Source: Metellina segmentata
Taxonomy: Eukaryota > Arthropoda > Arachnida > Araneae > Tetragnathidae
DNA length: 64,000 bases
NCBI GenBank assembly: GCA_947359465.1
Contig: OX375873.1
Location: 132,138,899 to 132,202,898, forward strand
Direction: 5' to 3'
The translations under genes were made by a program, and so were the position numbers. How positions within the stretch are numbered: the first letter of the stretch is position 1; each line of letters opens with the position of its first letter. Shown here one piece after another: positions 36,600 to 47,740 of this stretch. The notes below the pieces were generated by a model, which saw only the letters and a program-made list of their open reading frames with translations, did not search any database and was not told the DNA's origin.

Positions 36600-37640
36600 A
36601 TAAAGATTTTAAACCATGCTAGTGGTTGTCTCTACGAGGTATATTGTCATTAGCAAATATGAGCAAATCGAAGCCTGCCATATCTTAATTTTATATTCTC
36701 GTCCATGCTGAAATGTTTTAATAAACCAGATCATGATCATGTCAAAATAAAAAGTCGACAGTATCTCTATGAAGAGATACCTTGTCATTAGCAACATTGG
36801 TCAGATGTTGATGTCGAGATACCTCTTCGAAAATTATCATAGTAAATTATCATACGTTTTCCTTCACGTATTTCGTTCTTAGGTATAGATGCTTTAAAAT
36901 TTTCTTGTTCTCAAAGCGTTGTGAATATACCGAATCGGTAATGTCATTTGAGGTGATTTGGGTAAATTCAATAACTCCAAGAACAGTTGTACTCAAGATG
37001 TTTCTAGTCAGATTCCACTGAGGCACGAGAAAGGATATAAAAGAATCAGTAAAATGAAAGTCATTTGAAGACATAGACTTCCCACAATTATTCTCTGACA
37101 TCCAGCATCGCTTGTATTGAGAACGAATCCCAGGACACTAATAACCCATAAACCGTTCGAAACCATAAACTGTTTATTTCATATGTGCATATAAAGGGGT
37201 AGCGATTCAAGGAAGCATCTCTCATCTTTGCTTTTAATAAACAGATTTATATCAGGGTTTCTGATTTCTTGTACGAACTTTGTTAACCCTCCCGTTGGGT
37301 TAACGAGTCTGGCGAGGTATAGGATAAGGTATCCTATTCTCTCGAGGTAACAAATACACTCGACGAGGAACCTCGTCATTAGCAAACTGACCAGATCTTG
37401 TTAGACAAGATATATCATCATTATTAAATATGTCCAGATATTGTTGGACGAGATATATCATCATTAGCAAAACTGGTCAGATCTTGGACGAGAAATCTTG
37501 TCATAAGAAAAAACCTAATCGCGATCTTTAGATGTAAACTGACCAGATATTGATCTCATTGTCTGCAAAAAGTATACAGTATCTTGATGATAGATATCTT
37601 GTCAGTTGAAAAAAGTCAGTCGTCTAGAAATGGCGCATTT
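36600..37640. repeat. ACGAGATATCTCGT-type dispersed repeats, arrays 3 and 4
   Basis: Two clusters (36600-36830 and 37290-37620) hold TCTACGAGGTATATTGTCAT, GACGAGGAACCTCGTCATTA, GCAAACTGACCAGATCTTGT and TTGGACGAGATATATCATCA at about 40-60 bp spacing. The middle (36830-37290) is anonymous. This is the densest site of the family in the window. Confidence 0.7.
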
Positions 37641-37674
37641 AGGTGGTAGAAAGCAATGTTTGAGTCAATTGGGT

Positions 37675-37745
37675 ATTTTTTTATTAATGTCGTACAGGAA
37701 GTTTTTATTAATGTCGTACAGGAGGTTTTTATTACCGTCGTACTA
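37675..37745. repeat. 26-bp tandem repeat, about 2.7 copies
   Basis: The unit TTTTTATTAATGTCGTACAG plus GAAG or GAGG is repeated, and the last copy is changed (ACCGTCGTACTA). Confidence 0.85.
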
Positions 37746-38906
37746 TTGACGCCGGTCCGGGAAAATTTTCAGCTCTTCAGATAATCAGTTTTTGAGCTAC
37801 ATTATATTTTCCCAATTATTGTGATTATAGGGGACAAAAAGAGTTTATAAATCGCATGGAAAACCTCAGATGTTAACTTTCGGATCGTTTGCACATGCAT
37901 AGTAAATACATTCTAAGACACAAAAAAAGTTGCATCTAGAAGGAGTATTGAAATATGAAATTTGGAGGAGTGTTACATCTGTATTGGATGCGCAAATGTT
38001 CAAATTTTCAGAATCGTTTGAGCATGCACCGCGCACACGGCAGATATCAAGCACACTGCATACCGGATCATAGAAGGACATCCAGTGGCTCAACAAATTG
38101 ATTTCTACTCATGCAGTTGTGTTGGTTGCATCGTTTCTCACTGAGTCATGACCCGGAAAAAAGGTCTCAAGCAATTTAAGCAACTAGTAGAGGTTGACAA
38201 AAGTCGAAAAATTCACCTCCGAGAAGGTGGATTGTCTAATCGATGGATTGCACAACATATTAATTGTAGTGATGTTACCAAAAGAGGATCGACGTGTTGT
38301 AAGACATGCGCGTTCTGATCCAACAGCCACTGTTGCAGACATCTAACGGGCAGTGGGAACCTCTCTAGATCATCCAAAAAGTGATCGCACTATTTGTAGA
38401 CGACTTCACAACGTTCTACTAAACGCACGTAGACCGTTACGACGAGTGTCTTTAACAGAATTCCATCGGTGTAAGAGACTGGAATGATGTCGTGACAGAC
38501 GGACATGGGGCATCGAATTATATCGAGTGGTCTTCACTGACGAATCCCAACATCTGTCTGGATGGAGAAGACAGTCGAATTTGTGTGTAGAGGTAACGTG
38601 GTCAGCACCAAGATTCACGGTTTGTTGTGCAGCGTTCCACATCCAGAAGACATGGTGTCATGGTGTGAGGTGCAATTGCGTAAGATGCCAAATCACCTTT
38701 AGTATTCATTACAGCCTCTTTGACAGGCAAGCGTTACATACAATAAATTTTACAGCCAGTTACGCTCCCATTCCTGAACACCTAGGTTAACCCGCTTTTT
38801 AAATAAGACAATGCTTGGCCCCATATTGCTGCCGTCTCCTGAGCTTGTCTACGACTCAGCGAAATCTTACATGGTCGGCATACTCTGCGGACCTGTCCTC
38901 CATCGC

Positions 38907-40982
38907 ATATTACCAACCTTTACTGGAGTAGAAGACATGGGGAAATTTTAAGCCCGATGATTCGTTTGTTTCTCACCCAGTGGTCTATGACTTCACTCCC
39001 TCATTGTGCGCCACTGCGCATGCGTGAGAAGTATCAATATTTACTTGCAATGGCGTCTAGTGCTCAGTCCGTTAAATCATGATTCCTCAGTGGAGATTTT
39101 ATTAATGATTCGCAATTAACTGTTCTGAACACGTTATACAATAGACAATACACATTTTCAAGATTACGATAAACTTTTTTTTAATTCGAAAACATAGGCA
39201 TGTATATAGAATATTCTGAACCTGGGAGTAAATAGTATTGTATATGCAAATTTTTCGATTGTAGGGTTTTCATTGTAAGTGGAATTTAAACAATATTGTA
39301 AGTGAACAACCATTTATTTGACTTTAAAGCATCTATATCTTTCTTAATGTAATGGAAAAGCCATTTAAAATTAATTGTTCTCTATAACTGTAAAATTTTC
39401 CAAACGTCAGCTACGATAATTTACCCCTGAGGTACAGAATTCATAATTACATTTCACAGTTCATAGGCTTTTAAATATTTTGGTTTACGACAAATACATC
39501 CTTTTTTCTCGTGACAGCTATATTAGAATTATTATTATAGACATTGTTTTGTTAGGTATATCATCACCTCATCAGGCCTATGTTCGAAATTATTGTATTC
39601 AATAAAATTTCCAAGATTTTGCAATATGTTTTCTCTTTCTTTTGAATATTTTTCCAAGTTGATTTTTAACTATGCATGAGCGAGAGTTTCAATTTTGTGA
39701 TATTATTTGGGCAAATTTATATTTGCAATTAATCACATGGGCTTAATTTATGAGATGTTGGAGCGTGCAATCGCGAAATTGCGGTTTGCATGAGCTAATG
39801 TAGTTTTGGTTCTGTGTTATCAACTGCGCAATATTCTGTCAAAAGTTGCAACTACATCGACCGAAAATAGAATACTAATAAAAAAATTTAAAAAAATATA
39901 TATAGTTTTTAGATAATTACCAAGCGTCAGTATAACGGTTGGTGCCATGTACTTTAATTGTGATCGTAATAAATGTTTGTATTCTAATTCCAGTGTAGAT
40001 TTTACATGCACAATTTAAAAATGCTGTCCATTTTCGAACTTTAAAGAACAATTGGGTCCTTGAACAGAATAGAAGGCGTTAACAGGGGAGTTTTTCGTCA
40101 TTACTGGGAATGTGTTGTATGGATTAGTTAATTATGCTGTAGAGGTTTTGCTTTGAGGGTTTTAAGATCGTGTCTTATTTCCGTATTTTGCTGAAACCAT
40201 CTTGCTTTGGATATGGTTCTGAGGGTGGTAGATTGTATGATTTCAAGTTGTTGATGTTATTACTATTTGTAGATCCCCAGATTTGGCTTGAGTAGGCTAT
40301 GAATTTCTTCGCACGGAGTTGTATGGGATGTGTGAATTTTCGGAACTTGAAAACTTTTCATTGTTAATCATATATTTATTAAATAGCACGGAATTTTCGT
40401 GCATTACGGATTAAATTGGACGATTAACATTCCCCCATATTGTATAAAAACACGAACAAGTAAAAAAATGGTTTATTCACGATGTTTTGCGAAAATAGTA
40501 CTTAAGATGACATGGAAGCAGTGTAATTTTTTTTTTATTTCGCAAACATTTCAAAATTTAAAAAATATTGTGCTAAGTATATTTTGAGTTGCCATTAAAT
40601 CACATCCACCATAAAACCATGTGTCATTAAAATTGTGATTAGTAGGAGCTTAATTCATACTTCAATACAAATTACAAATAATATAATGTAATAAATAATA
40701 CCTTCAATACAAAAAATACTTAGTCACACCAAAAGCCCCTATTGTAACCCACAAATAGTATTTCTTATAGTAATACCAATTATTAAAGAAGAGAGGACTG
40801 AATATCTCAACTGCTTTCGTTTGCAACCGGCTTTCACTAGAAATTTCGTACCGAGTCCACGTGAAGCATCACATACTATTGATGACGTCACGTAGTGACG
40901 TCATAGACGACAGTTTGAAACCAACGAATCAGCCGGCTTAAAATTTCCGCATATCTTCTACTCCAGTAAAGGTTGGTAATAT
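38907..40982. mobile_element. 2.1-kb inverted-repeat element inserted in the Tc1 pseudogene
   Basis: ATATTACCAACCTTTACTGG plus AGTAGAAGAC begins the left end, and the right end reads GTCTTCTACTCCAGT-like (ATCTTCTACTCCAGTAAAGG) then TTGGTAATAT, so the first about 45 bases pair closely. The pairing then continues with gaps for about 100 bp (CCGATGATTCGTTTG with CAACGAATCAGCCGG). No transposase is visible inside, and the interior is AT-rich. The ATA/TAT at both ends may include a TA-type target duplication. It is a non-autonomous DNA element of unknown superfamily. Confidence 0.8.
40883..40903. promoter_or_regulatory. Paired TGACGTCA palindromes
   Basis: Two perfect TGACGTCA octamers (40883-40890 and 40896-40903), the CRE/ATF consensus, are spaced by five bases inside the right inverted end of the element. 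The left end has a decayed match. Function is unknown. Confidence 0.5.
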
Positions 40983-41069
40983 GTTCCCAGATCGAGATTA
41001 TATGTGATGCCATTGGACGAGATGTCACTACTCCACCCGCACTCTGATGGAACTACGTTAGTAATGTCA

Positions 41070-42640
41070 TGAAATTTCATATTTAGACTAAATTTGAACT
41101 ATGCAGAATAGGATTATTGCATAAAAACACGGTGTTTCTATTATAAATTTTGTTGTTTTAGTGAACTTCGGTATGAAGACGTCCTCTTACGCAACGTTTT
41201 TGGATTTGAATTTGTAGAGGACGTTATTCCATATTGTATACCTTTCAATTTTCTCTAGTATGTGCTCGAAATTAAAGAGGTTGTTCGTTTTCTTTTCGGT
41301 GACTGTACATATTACACGATAGGTACGGTATCTGGGTTCGTATACTTATCTGCACACGTAAATTGACGTAGTATGTACATACTACACTACAACGAACAAA
41401 CCCAAACAAGATATGCCCATAACCACAAGGAAATTTTTATTAAGATGGTAGAGTAATGCGACCATTGTAAACTACAGGACTTGAACTTGCCCTGGTACTA
41501 CGGTAGGGCATTAACATCTCACTGGAGCAACACACACAACGGGGTATTGTATATAGCTAGAAAGTTACTATTGCAGTGGGCATACCCATTGTGCCCGTTT
41601 TAAACCCGTTCAATACCAAAACTCATATTACATCCCATAGAAAAACATATGAACATACGATTTTTCAGATACAGTGTAATTTTCAACATATTCGAAACAC
41701 CAGTCGTCCCCTTTCAATCTCCTCTTCCACACGCACTTATCAAATCAAGTCTCAAAGAAACGAGCATCTGCAAATTTAATACATCGCCGGAGGACACAAT
41801 AACGTTTCTGCAGCATCCCCTTCCACTCAGAGATTAGGTGGAGCAAAAGAATGACCCTTTGCTCCCCGGACATCCATAAAAAAGAGGAAGAAAGAGTACC
41901 TCCCTGACATCGCTTCCTGAAACGCTTAATGAATCTGATCACATGTATTATCCCGATGTCTTGTTTACTTCCACATAATATCCAGTAGAGACGTCGGTCG
42001 AGGCAACGGAAAAAGTAATCAAAACAAGCAGACACGGCCTGATTAGGAAGAGGAGCGGCTAACAACCCTTCGACTCCCGGATGACGGATGTCCACTAGTC
42101 TGATGGCATCGGAGGCTTCGGACATACCCGGTATTCTTTGGAGTGATTTTTGACTTTCTCTCAAAAATAGACTACGTGTCTAACTGCAGAAGAATGGTTC
42201 GAATTAAAACGAATAAAGAATAAAAAGTATTTCTATCTACTTGCATCAATCACCGCATGGAAGAGTACCTGTGATAGTAGCGTACGATTTATCTTTGTAT
42301 AGGATGTATCTATTAAGTCTATATATTTTTATTGTTTGTGCTATAGATCGTTCGTAAAATTGTATGTTCCCCTCTACATGACAATTAATATTAATATTTG
42401 TTGTGCATTACATTACTACCCAGCTTCTTCCGAGATTTTGGTGCTTCAGACAGACCAAGTCGCGCCTGTTTTCCCAGTAGTATTTTTTGCATTAATCAGT
42501 TTCATGAGCTTTGTTCGTTCAAGATTTGTTTTTTCCTCTTCCGATTGCTCTGCTCGCGATTGATTTTCAAGTGTTGTGTTGATTACAAATTGGTCTCCAT
42601 TAGCCAAAACGTTATACATTGAATTTTACTTCTCTTCTTC
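41070..42640. other. Unassigned DNA with a SINE head fragment
   Basis: At 41505-41600 lie a SINE tail word (CTCACTGGAGCAACACACAC) and a family B head (ATTGCAGTGGGCATACCCAT). A frame of 139 codons on minus (41745-42164) is the longest outside mobile DNA, but I recognise nothing in it and it lacks clear coding character. The patch 41570-42170 is less AT-rich than its neighbours. Confidence 0.4.
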
Positions 42641-42644
42641 GCAG

Positions 42645-42715
42645 GGAGATCTTTTAAAATTAACGACGCACAGGAGCAACACAACGGGCTACTACTCTTA
42701 AACCGTTAAGAAAAT
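42645..42715 (-). mobile_element. SINE tail fragment next to the 42.7-kb element
   Basis: AAATTAACGACGCACAGGAG and CAACACAACGGGCTACT are the reverse complement of the SINE tail GTTGTGTTGCTCC-GTGCGACGTTAAT. It ends at the left inverted repeat of the following DNA element. Confidence 0.65.
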
Positions 42716-43399
42716 AAAAAATAGGCAATATTTAAAATGTTCGCTAAGATTGTGGGGAGTTGAAAAGTGCCATAAGCATGGTCTATGTATGCATAACGAG
42801 ATAGTAAATGTCGGTTATTGTCTTACTCTTAAAGCCAAGAACTGCTTGACCAGTCCTCTGTGGCGGGGATCTTGAGTTAACACTGACCTCTCTGTAATGT
42901 ATTATAATCACAAACAAAGTCTAAATAAGAAACAAAGTTCTAAATTCTCATATATATTTCGTCCATTGCATTGTATACGTGTATTCTCAGTAGTACCTAT
43001 GGACCTCTAAAATATTTTTTTTTTATAATTAGTCTAACGTAATATTTATGTGATATAATTAATTAAAACTAATGTAAATGTTAATAGTAAGTTAATGTTA
43101 ATATATTAAGTATAAATGATTCGGAAAATCACGTGCTCTCTAGTTAAGTGCTTAAATAGAGAAATAATATTTTTAAGAGATGAAACGCCCTCAAGCCCAT
43201 CCCTTCGAGTAGTGAGTTGGGGCGAGCAATAACGGATGATCTTAATTATTTCAAACTAAAATGGAAGGCATGATATCGTTTCGTTTTCAAGTCCTAAGGT
43301 TATTTCTGTTTTAATGGCCGCGTGAATTTACTACCACACAGGTTCAAAGATGTTACTCAGATTAGATGGACTGTACAGAAAGTGACTCCAATATGTTTA

Positions 43400-44600
43400 G
43401 ACCTAACTATGCTCTCTGAAGGACTGTTTACCTTCTGAACTTCCTAAATATTGACTCAGCATTCCTAAATATTGACCCTGGTACAAAACAGGCCCTTTTT
43501 CAAGGCGGCCTGTTTCTGAAACATCTTTTCCTCGAGTTCCAGTTGACATGGCACTTGAACAAACACTGAATGCTGACGCAGCATCAATACTTACTGGTAT
43601 TACAGTGTTTTCCAAAATGGATTCATCTAGGGCCATGTGGATGAAAACTAGATAATCGAGGAGAAAAATAGTACCAAGTTTCTTGGAAGGCAGTGTCGTA
43701 TCCAGGAAACCAGACTCTAAACAGGACCTTCAAGAGAGTCAGAAAGAGACAACTAAGGTGTTGTGGGTGTAATATCTTAGTCAAGAGCTTTTCAGATCCT
43801 TTTGAAGAAATGGACAGATAAATTGCTTTTTAAAACATATCCAATGACAAAGTAATAAAGTAAGTAAATATATCCTAAATGCATTCTTCAAAGTACGAAG
43901 CCTTTGAAATTTTTAAGACGTTGTATGTTAGTTATCCAATAAATGTTGATTTAATACCAAGAAAAATTGTTATGAATGTACTTCTGTTTGTGCTTCTAAA
44001 ACTATTCAAGGATCAGATAAAAAAAACCATGTCGTAAAGTGCAACCGTGATCAATATTGTCTCTGAACATAAGTTTAAGGAGGGATGTTTGGGCCTATTA
44101 TCTTACCCCTGTTACCCTCGCTCTTAGACAAATGAATGGCTCCTTGAATAAAACATGCAAATCTAAAATGATACATAGGTTGTAAGAGCTTCAAGTAGAA
44201 GCTGTCGTATGTGCTCACTCCAGCTACTGCAGACACAATAATCTCTGATGATAGTTCATTCTGCACAGAATTCGATTCAAGGATAACTATGGAGCTCATG
44301 CCAATAACATTTTGGGATTAATTTGTAAAGGAAAAGCTTGAGAAATTCACTTAGTGTTTGATGTCTATGACACTTCAACTATCAAGGAAACGGATCATGA
44401 CATTCAAAGTGCTAAAACATTAATGAGTGAAATATAAATGCTTGGACCTTAACAAAAAACTCCAAAAACGTTTTTAGTGGCTCTACGAAGTGAGTCGTTG
44501 AAGACATCTTTAACAAAGTTTTATGGAAAGAATGAAGATTTTCCATATTACCACTTTCTAGGCAATAAAACGCTATATAATACTGTAGAACAGACTTATT
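43400..44600 (+). pseudogene. Multicopy arthropod gene, N-terminal half, decayed
   Basis: On plus at 43537-43640 the frame gives VDMALEQTLNADAASILTGI followed by TVFSKMDSSRAMWM, which I recognise as a segment conserved in a large family of uncharacterised, often repeated, arthropod proteins. Its function is not known to me, and a transposon gene is likely. Downstream to 44600 the frame is full of stops, with islands such as KFYGKNEDFPYYHFLG. The C-terminal half appears at 49150-49790, so the gene has been split by the insert that starts near 44610. Confidence 0.6.
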
Positions 44601-44639
44601 ACAAGTACTCATGTATAAGCGTCAACTCATGTATAAGCG

Positions 44640-44801
44640 CGCCCGTTTTTTTCCTCGCGTATTCCCGACGTATCAAGTTTTAGTTTCAGATCGCGCGGCG
44701 TTTTTCCCCCGACGCAGTCACGTGTCAGGTTCATTCATAACAACCGCGGGATTTTCCCCGTGCTGCAGTTTCGGTTCGAAATTTTTTTTTTCTCGCTTCT
44801 T
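44640..44801. promoter_or_regulatory. Probable viral control region
   Basis: This is the only GC-rich stretch of the insert, with repeated CCCG and CGCG words, a CACGTG, and TTTTTCCTCGCG / TTTTTCCCCCGACG / TTTTCCCCGTGC as three similar blocks. It lies directly upstream of the late gene start, where a polyomavirus would have its origin and bidirectional promoter. I see no clear GAGGC pentamers, so binding sites are not assigned. Just left of it (44608-44637) CTCATGTATAAGCG occurs twice. Confidence 0.45.
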
Positions 44802-44876
44802 GTAAGTATGGGCGGGCTTATATTAACGCGGTACAAATGAAAATAGCTAGTTGTTTAATATTTTTCTTACCTTTAG
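44802..44876 (+). other. Possible 75-nt intron in the viral late leader
   Basis: A donor TTGTAAGTATG (GT at 44802) and a pyrimidine-rich acceptor TTTTTCTTACCTTTAG (AG at 44875-44876) frame a short sequence just upstream of the VP2-like ATG. Splicing would remove an upstream ATG (44809, MGGLIL...) whose frame closes after 10 codons. Inferred from sequence signals only. Confidence 0.45.
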
Positions 44877-44893
44877 CAGTAATTGGAGGATTT

Positions 44894-45467
44894 ATGGGTG
44901 CAGTTGTTTCGGTGGCAGTTGTCGCTGGGAAATAATTACTGGTTGATCTTCTAACAGAATTAGGTTTAGTCGAAATTTGGACAGTTGAAACTTTTAGCGT
45001 TGCGTCTGATGGTTTTCTAACAGCATTGACCGAATCTCCGTTTTATGTCATATCGAATGAAGGTTATACCACCGCCGGAATTAGCGCTTTGACTTCAATT
45101 GGTGGTACGATTACAGGGTGTAGTTCAGTACATGAAGCGAAGTGCACTTGACGCTGCACTCAATCAGGGTTCTGTTCTTGCTACTCAGATTTTTGAAAGA
45201 GCAAAGTATTTAAACTTTTGGACTAAAATTGATTCTAAAGTACCTATAAATTCTCCACATATGTTACAAAATGTCATCGAGCAAACTTTACAAGAATTTA
45301 GTGGCGGAAAAATTGGGGCGGGGTGTGCTCGAGGCGTTAAACGACGAAAAATAAATCCTGAAAAGAAACGTGTGTTTCGGAGGAATAGACAAAAATGTAT
45401 TAATAAGGAAACCAACATTACCCAACGCAAACACGTTCGCAGAAGAAAATCGATGCTTTGTAAATAA
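44894..45467 (+). pseudogene. VP2-like minor capsid protein, broken
   Basis: ATG at 44894 starts MGAVVSVAVVAGK, with Gly at position 2 and small residues as in N-myristoylated minor capsid proteins, then an in-frame TAA at 44933. The same frame goes on to about 45118 with a hydrophobic, Ala/Gly/Thr-rich stretch ending GYTTAGISALTSIGGTITG. A frameshift near 45119 moves to another frame, which runs to 45467 and ends in a basic tail (KRRK and KKRVFRRNR), as expected for the DNA-binding, nuclear-targeting C-terminus of VP2. Total length would be about 190 residues, shorter than most VP2. The N-terminal Gly, hydrophobic first half, basic end and position before the next overlapping late frame all fit VP2. 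Sequence identity is too low for certainty by eye. Confidence 0.6.
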
Positions 45468-46195
45468 AGATGCATTTTGGATACGGGAGTTATATGCATA
45501 TGACCCATTTAGAAGACCAACATCAAACAAAGCAATAAGTCCGTATTTCTATTCGTATGCTTTTCATCACTATGGTATTGTATTGATGAATTTTAAAGCA
45601 GAGGACGTAGCGCCAGACATAACCCGACAACATACAGACTTTGAAAATGTCGCTACACATTTTTACCCAAAATTCCATCCATACATATCGAATCAATATG
45701 TGTATTCAATATGGCGTGAATCAGAAAGCGCAGCGACTCCTCCTGTAGTGTGGAAAAGTAATTCGTTTCAATTAACATCAGATGATGCTAATATTGGAAT
45801 TTTGTTCTTAAACAAGCACTGTTTATTGGGGTGCACTTTTTTTAAAAGAAACTGGCGAGAACTTTGAAAATTTTGGTTTCAGACTATGTTTTCGGTTGAG
45901 AAAAATTAAAGCAGATAATTTGATACATATACTTATGGATAAAGAAATTGGTCGCCCGACTCGAAAGCATTCCATTTCGGGTGAAACGGGTATGTCTCTT
46001 TTAATAACCGGCTTGAGCGTAAATACCGATTTTGGGGATGAGTATCAATTTGTTTCGAATTTTCAGAACAATGAAGTTGTAGTACAGGATCAGGCAATGG
46101 ATGTGGTTGAAATCGAAAAGAAGTTACCCGCACAGTCTGGGGTACCCTTACAGCCTGTCGACCACCCCCACCTAGGATTGCCACCAAACCTTTAA
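45355..46195 (+). pseudogene. Late ORF in the VP1 (major capsid) position, broken
   Basis: The frame 45355-45867 overlaps the end of the VP2-like frame in a different register, the arrangement seen for VP1. It has no ATG at its start (it opens after a TAA at 45352), so the start codon may be lost or supplied by splicing. A frameshift at about 45868-45895 leads to a second segment ending at 46195. Aromatic-rich stretches such as YFYSYAFHHYGIVLMNF and GETGMSLLITGLSVNTDFGD could be beta-strands of a jelly roll, but I cannot match them to a capsid family by motif. The role rests on position and size (about 280 residues). Confidence 0.45.
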
Positions 46196-46311
46196 TTTTT
46201 AAAATGTAATCCTCCAATTACTGCGATTATATTTTTAGATGCTGATGGAATTAGAAGACTTCCGTTACGCATCTTACAGCTATTTTAAATTCTGTACACC
46301 ATCTCTGGAAT

Positions 46312-46800
46312 ATGGCTTCAAATTCTAGTGGTAAATGCAATGACATTCTTAGCGTAATGGATGTTCTCGATTCGCAATCAATTGCAAACCACCAAGAAAT
46401 ACCAATAGCACCACCACTATTTCCAGCACATGCAACACCAGGTACGCTAGATCCTTGAACATCAGATCTAATTGATATGATGGGAACCGATGCTGTGAAT
46501 TTCAAAGACCAATTGCCGTCAGAACTACAAGACGAATACCAGCAACGTCTTCTGGAAAGCTTCACTCAGCCTGATCCAGCAAAATGCGTTAAAGATTTAA
46601 TACATGAATATCGAAAGAAAATTCAACCCAGTGATAATGGAAACAAGTGTGAGAGATTGTATGTATCTATGTTAAAAAGCTTTTTACATTTTTCGAAAGA
46701 ATATGCATCTGTATCCGGATTACCAAACATTACTCTCAAGCACGATAATAATAAGCAGTATGCTTATGTACTACCAGCAATTTTTACTACACTTGAATGA
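46312..46800 (+). pseudogene. Extra late-side ORF of unknown function
   Basis: ATG at 46312 begins a frame of 162 codons with one TGA at 46456-46458 and the natural stop at 46798-46800. It opens with MASNSSGKCNDILSVMDVLD, has a proline patch (IPIAPPLFPAH), and after the TGA an acidic and amphipathic stretch (PSELQDEYQQRLLESF). It lies between the capsid-position ORF and the late poly(A) signal, so it is probably a late gene. I know no polyomavirus gene in this place. It could be the C-terminal part of the capsid gene moved out of frame. Confidence 0.45.
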
Positions 46801-46895
46801 TTGAAACTCTGTTGTAAATATTGTATTGTTCTTGAATATTGTACTGTTTTGCATATTGTATTTTTCTTGCTTTGAATGTGAAGCTAAATTGGAAT

Positions 46896-46901
46896 AATAA
46901 A
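46896..46901 (+). promoter_or_regulatory. Late poly(A) signal AATAAA
   Basis: AATAAA lies 96 bases after the last plus-strand viral stop codon, with a G/T-rich stretch (GCAATGTGTTGGACTT) after it, as for a polyadenylation site. Confidence 0.6.
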
Positions 46902-47224
46902 GCAATGTGTTGGACTTCCAACTTTGATAATTTTATGATTATATCAATGACCATTTTGGACTTCCAGTATAATGCTTAAAACCATCAAAGAAGAGCATAA
47001 TAAGAAGCACATCCTACGGTATGTATCTAATTTTGTAATTAATATAAAATGTGAAAGGTATGCATGTAATTCATATTAATTAGCAGGATAATTAGCAAGC
47101 TATTTTGTTATGATCTGGAAAGAAAATCTAAGTACCTGAAGGACAATCTCAATGAAAGCCCAAAATGGGTCAAGCCCATAATAAGTCTAACACAGAAAAT
47201 GACCATCGGGTTAGAATAACCCTT

Positions 47225-47230
47225 TTTATT
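47225..47230 (-). promoter_or_regulatory. Early poly(A) signal (TTTATT on plus)
   Basis: On minus AATAAA stands about 43 bases after the stop of the last early exon. With the plus-strand signal at 46896 it marks the convergent ends of the two viral transcription units. Confidence 0.6.
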
Positions 47231-47270
47231 TAAATTGCGCGTTGTTACAAGTAATTCATTAACCTGAAAA

Positions 47271-47650
47271 CATTACATAAAATTGTACATTGTGTCCAGC
47301 TCATCTGAAGAACAGAAAAGGGTTATACGTTCTCCTTCATCTGACCGTGGTGATGTCCGTTTTCCTTCAGGCTGTAATTTTGGTGGTGTCCGTTCTCTTT
47401 TAGGTTGTACATCATCTGACCGTGGTGGGGTCCGTGACCGTGACGGTGTTTGGTCCTCAGGCTGTGATGTTTGCACATCTGTCCGCTGCTCTTTAGGCTA
47501 AAGTAACATAAGTATTAAAAGGTGAACAGAAAAATGGCGAATGCGGGTTTTCTAACACGCGACCTCCTCGTTATTAGTACGTACCTGTAAGCAGTTGCAA
47601 TGTCTGTGTTCTTTCTTCCATGCCTCTATTTTTAAATATATATGCTTATG
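47271..47650 (-). pseudogene. Last early exon(s): Pro/Ser/Arg-rich tail after a short intron
   Basis: On minus, an exon end CTTACAG is followed by the donor GTACGT (GT at 47584-47583). A branch-like TACTAATAAC comes right behind it and an acceptor TTACTTTAG ends at 47498, giving an 87-nt intron. The next exon runs from 47497 to a stop at 47271-47273. It carries imperfect repeats of a Pro-Lys/Glu-x-x-Arg-Thr-x-Pro pattern (for example SRTPPRSDD and RERTPPK) and an acidic end (CSSDELDTMYNF). The upstream exon part reads EAWKKEHRHCNC. The place fits a C-terminal tail of the large-T-like protein or an alternative T protein. Confidence 0.5.
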
Positions 47651-47740
47651 TACTTCATGTTAGGCGGGCAACAGATTAAAAATCACGCATCCAATCTAAA
47701 TTGTTTCCATTATTATTGTAAGAGGATGCTTATTCCATAT

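Larger units (their letters stand above)
38158..41065 (+). pseudogene. Tc1/mariner transposase pseudogene, interrupted
   Basis: ATG at 38158 opens a frame with RKKGLKQFKQLVEVDKSRKI and the helix-turn-helix GGLSNRWIAQHINCS. After a frameshift near 38280 it continues with DRRVVRHARSDPTATVADI, a stop, CRRLHNVLLNARRPLRRVSL, and WGIELYRVVFTDESQHLSGW, in which the first catalytic Asp of the DDE triad is present. The second Asp region (normally QDNARPH) is near 38810, in a shifted frame. The DLSPIE region at about 38890-38906 reads ADLSSIAY and is broken by a 2.1-kb insertion. The sequence resumes at 40983 with a stretch like the C-terminal DAIGRDVTTPP. It is a dead element of the DD34E Tc1 group. 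Confidence 0.85.

Noticed and set aside
45933..46565. Minus-strand frames of 94 and 104 codons in the late region
   Set aside because: They lie opposite the plus-strand late frames and have no resemblance to a protein family; they are shadows.
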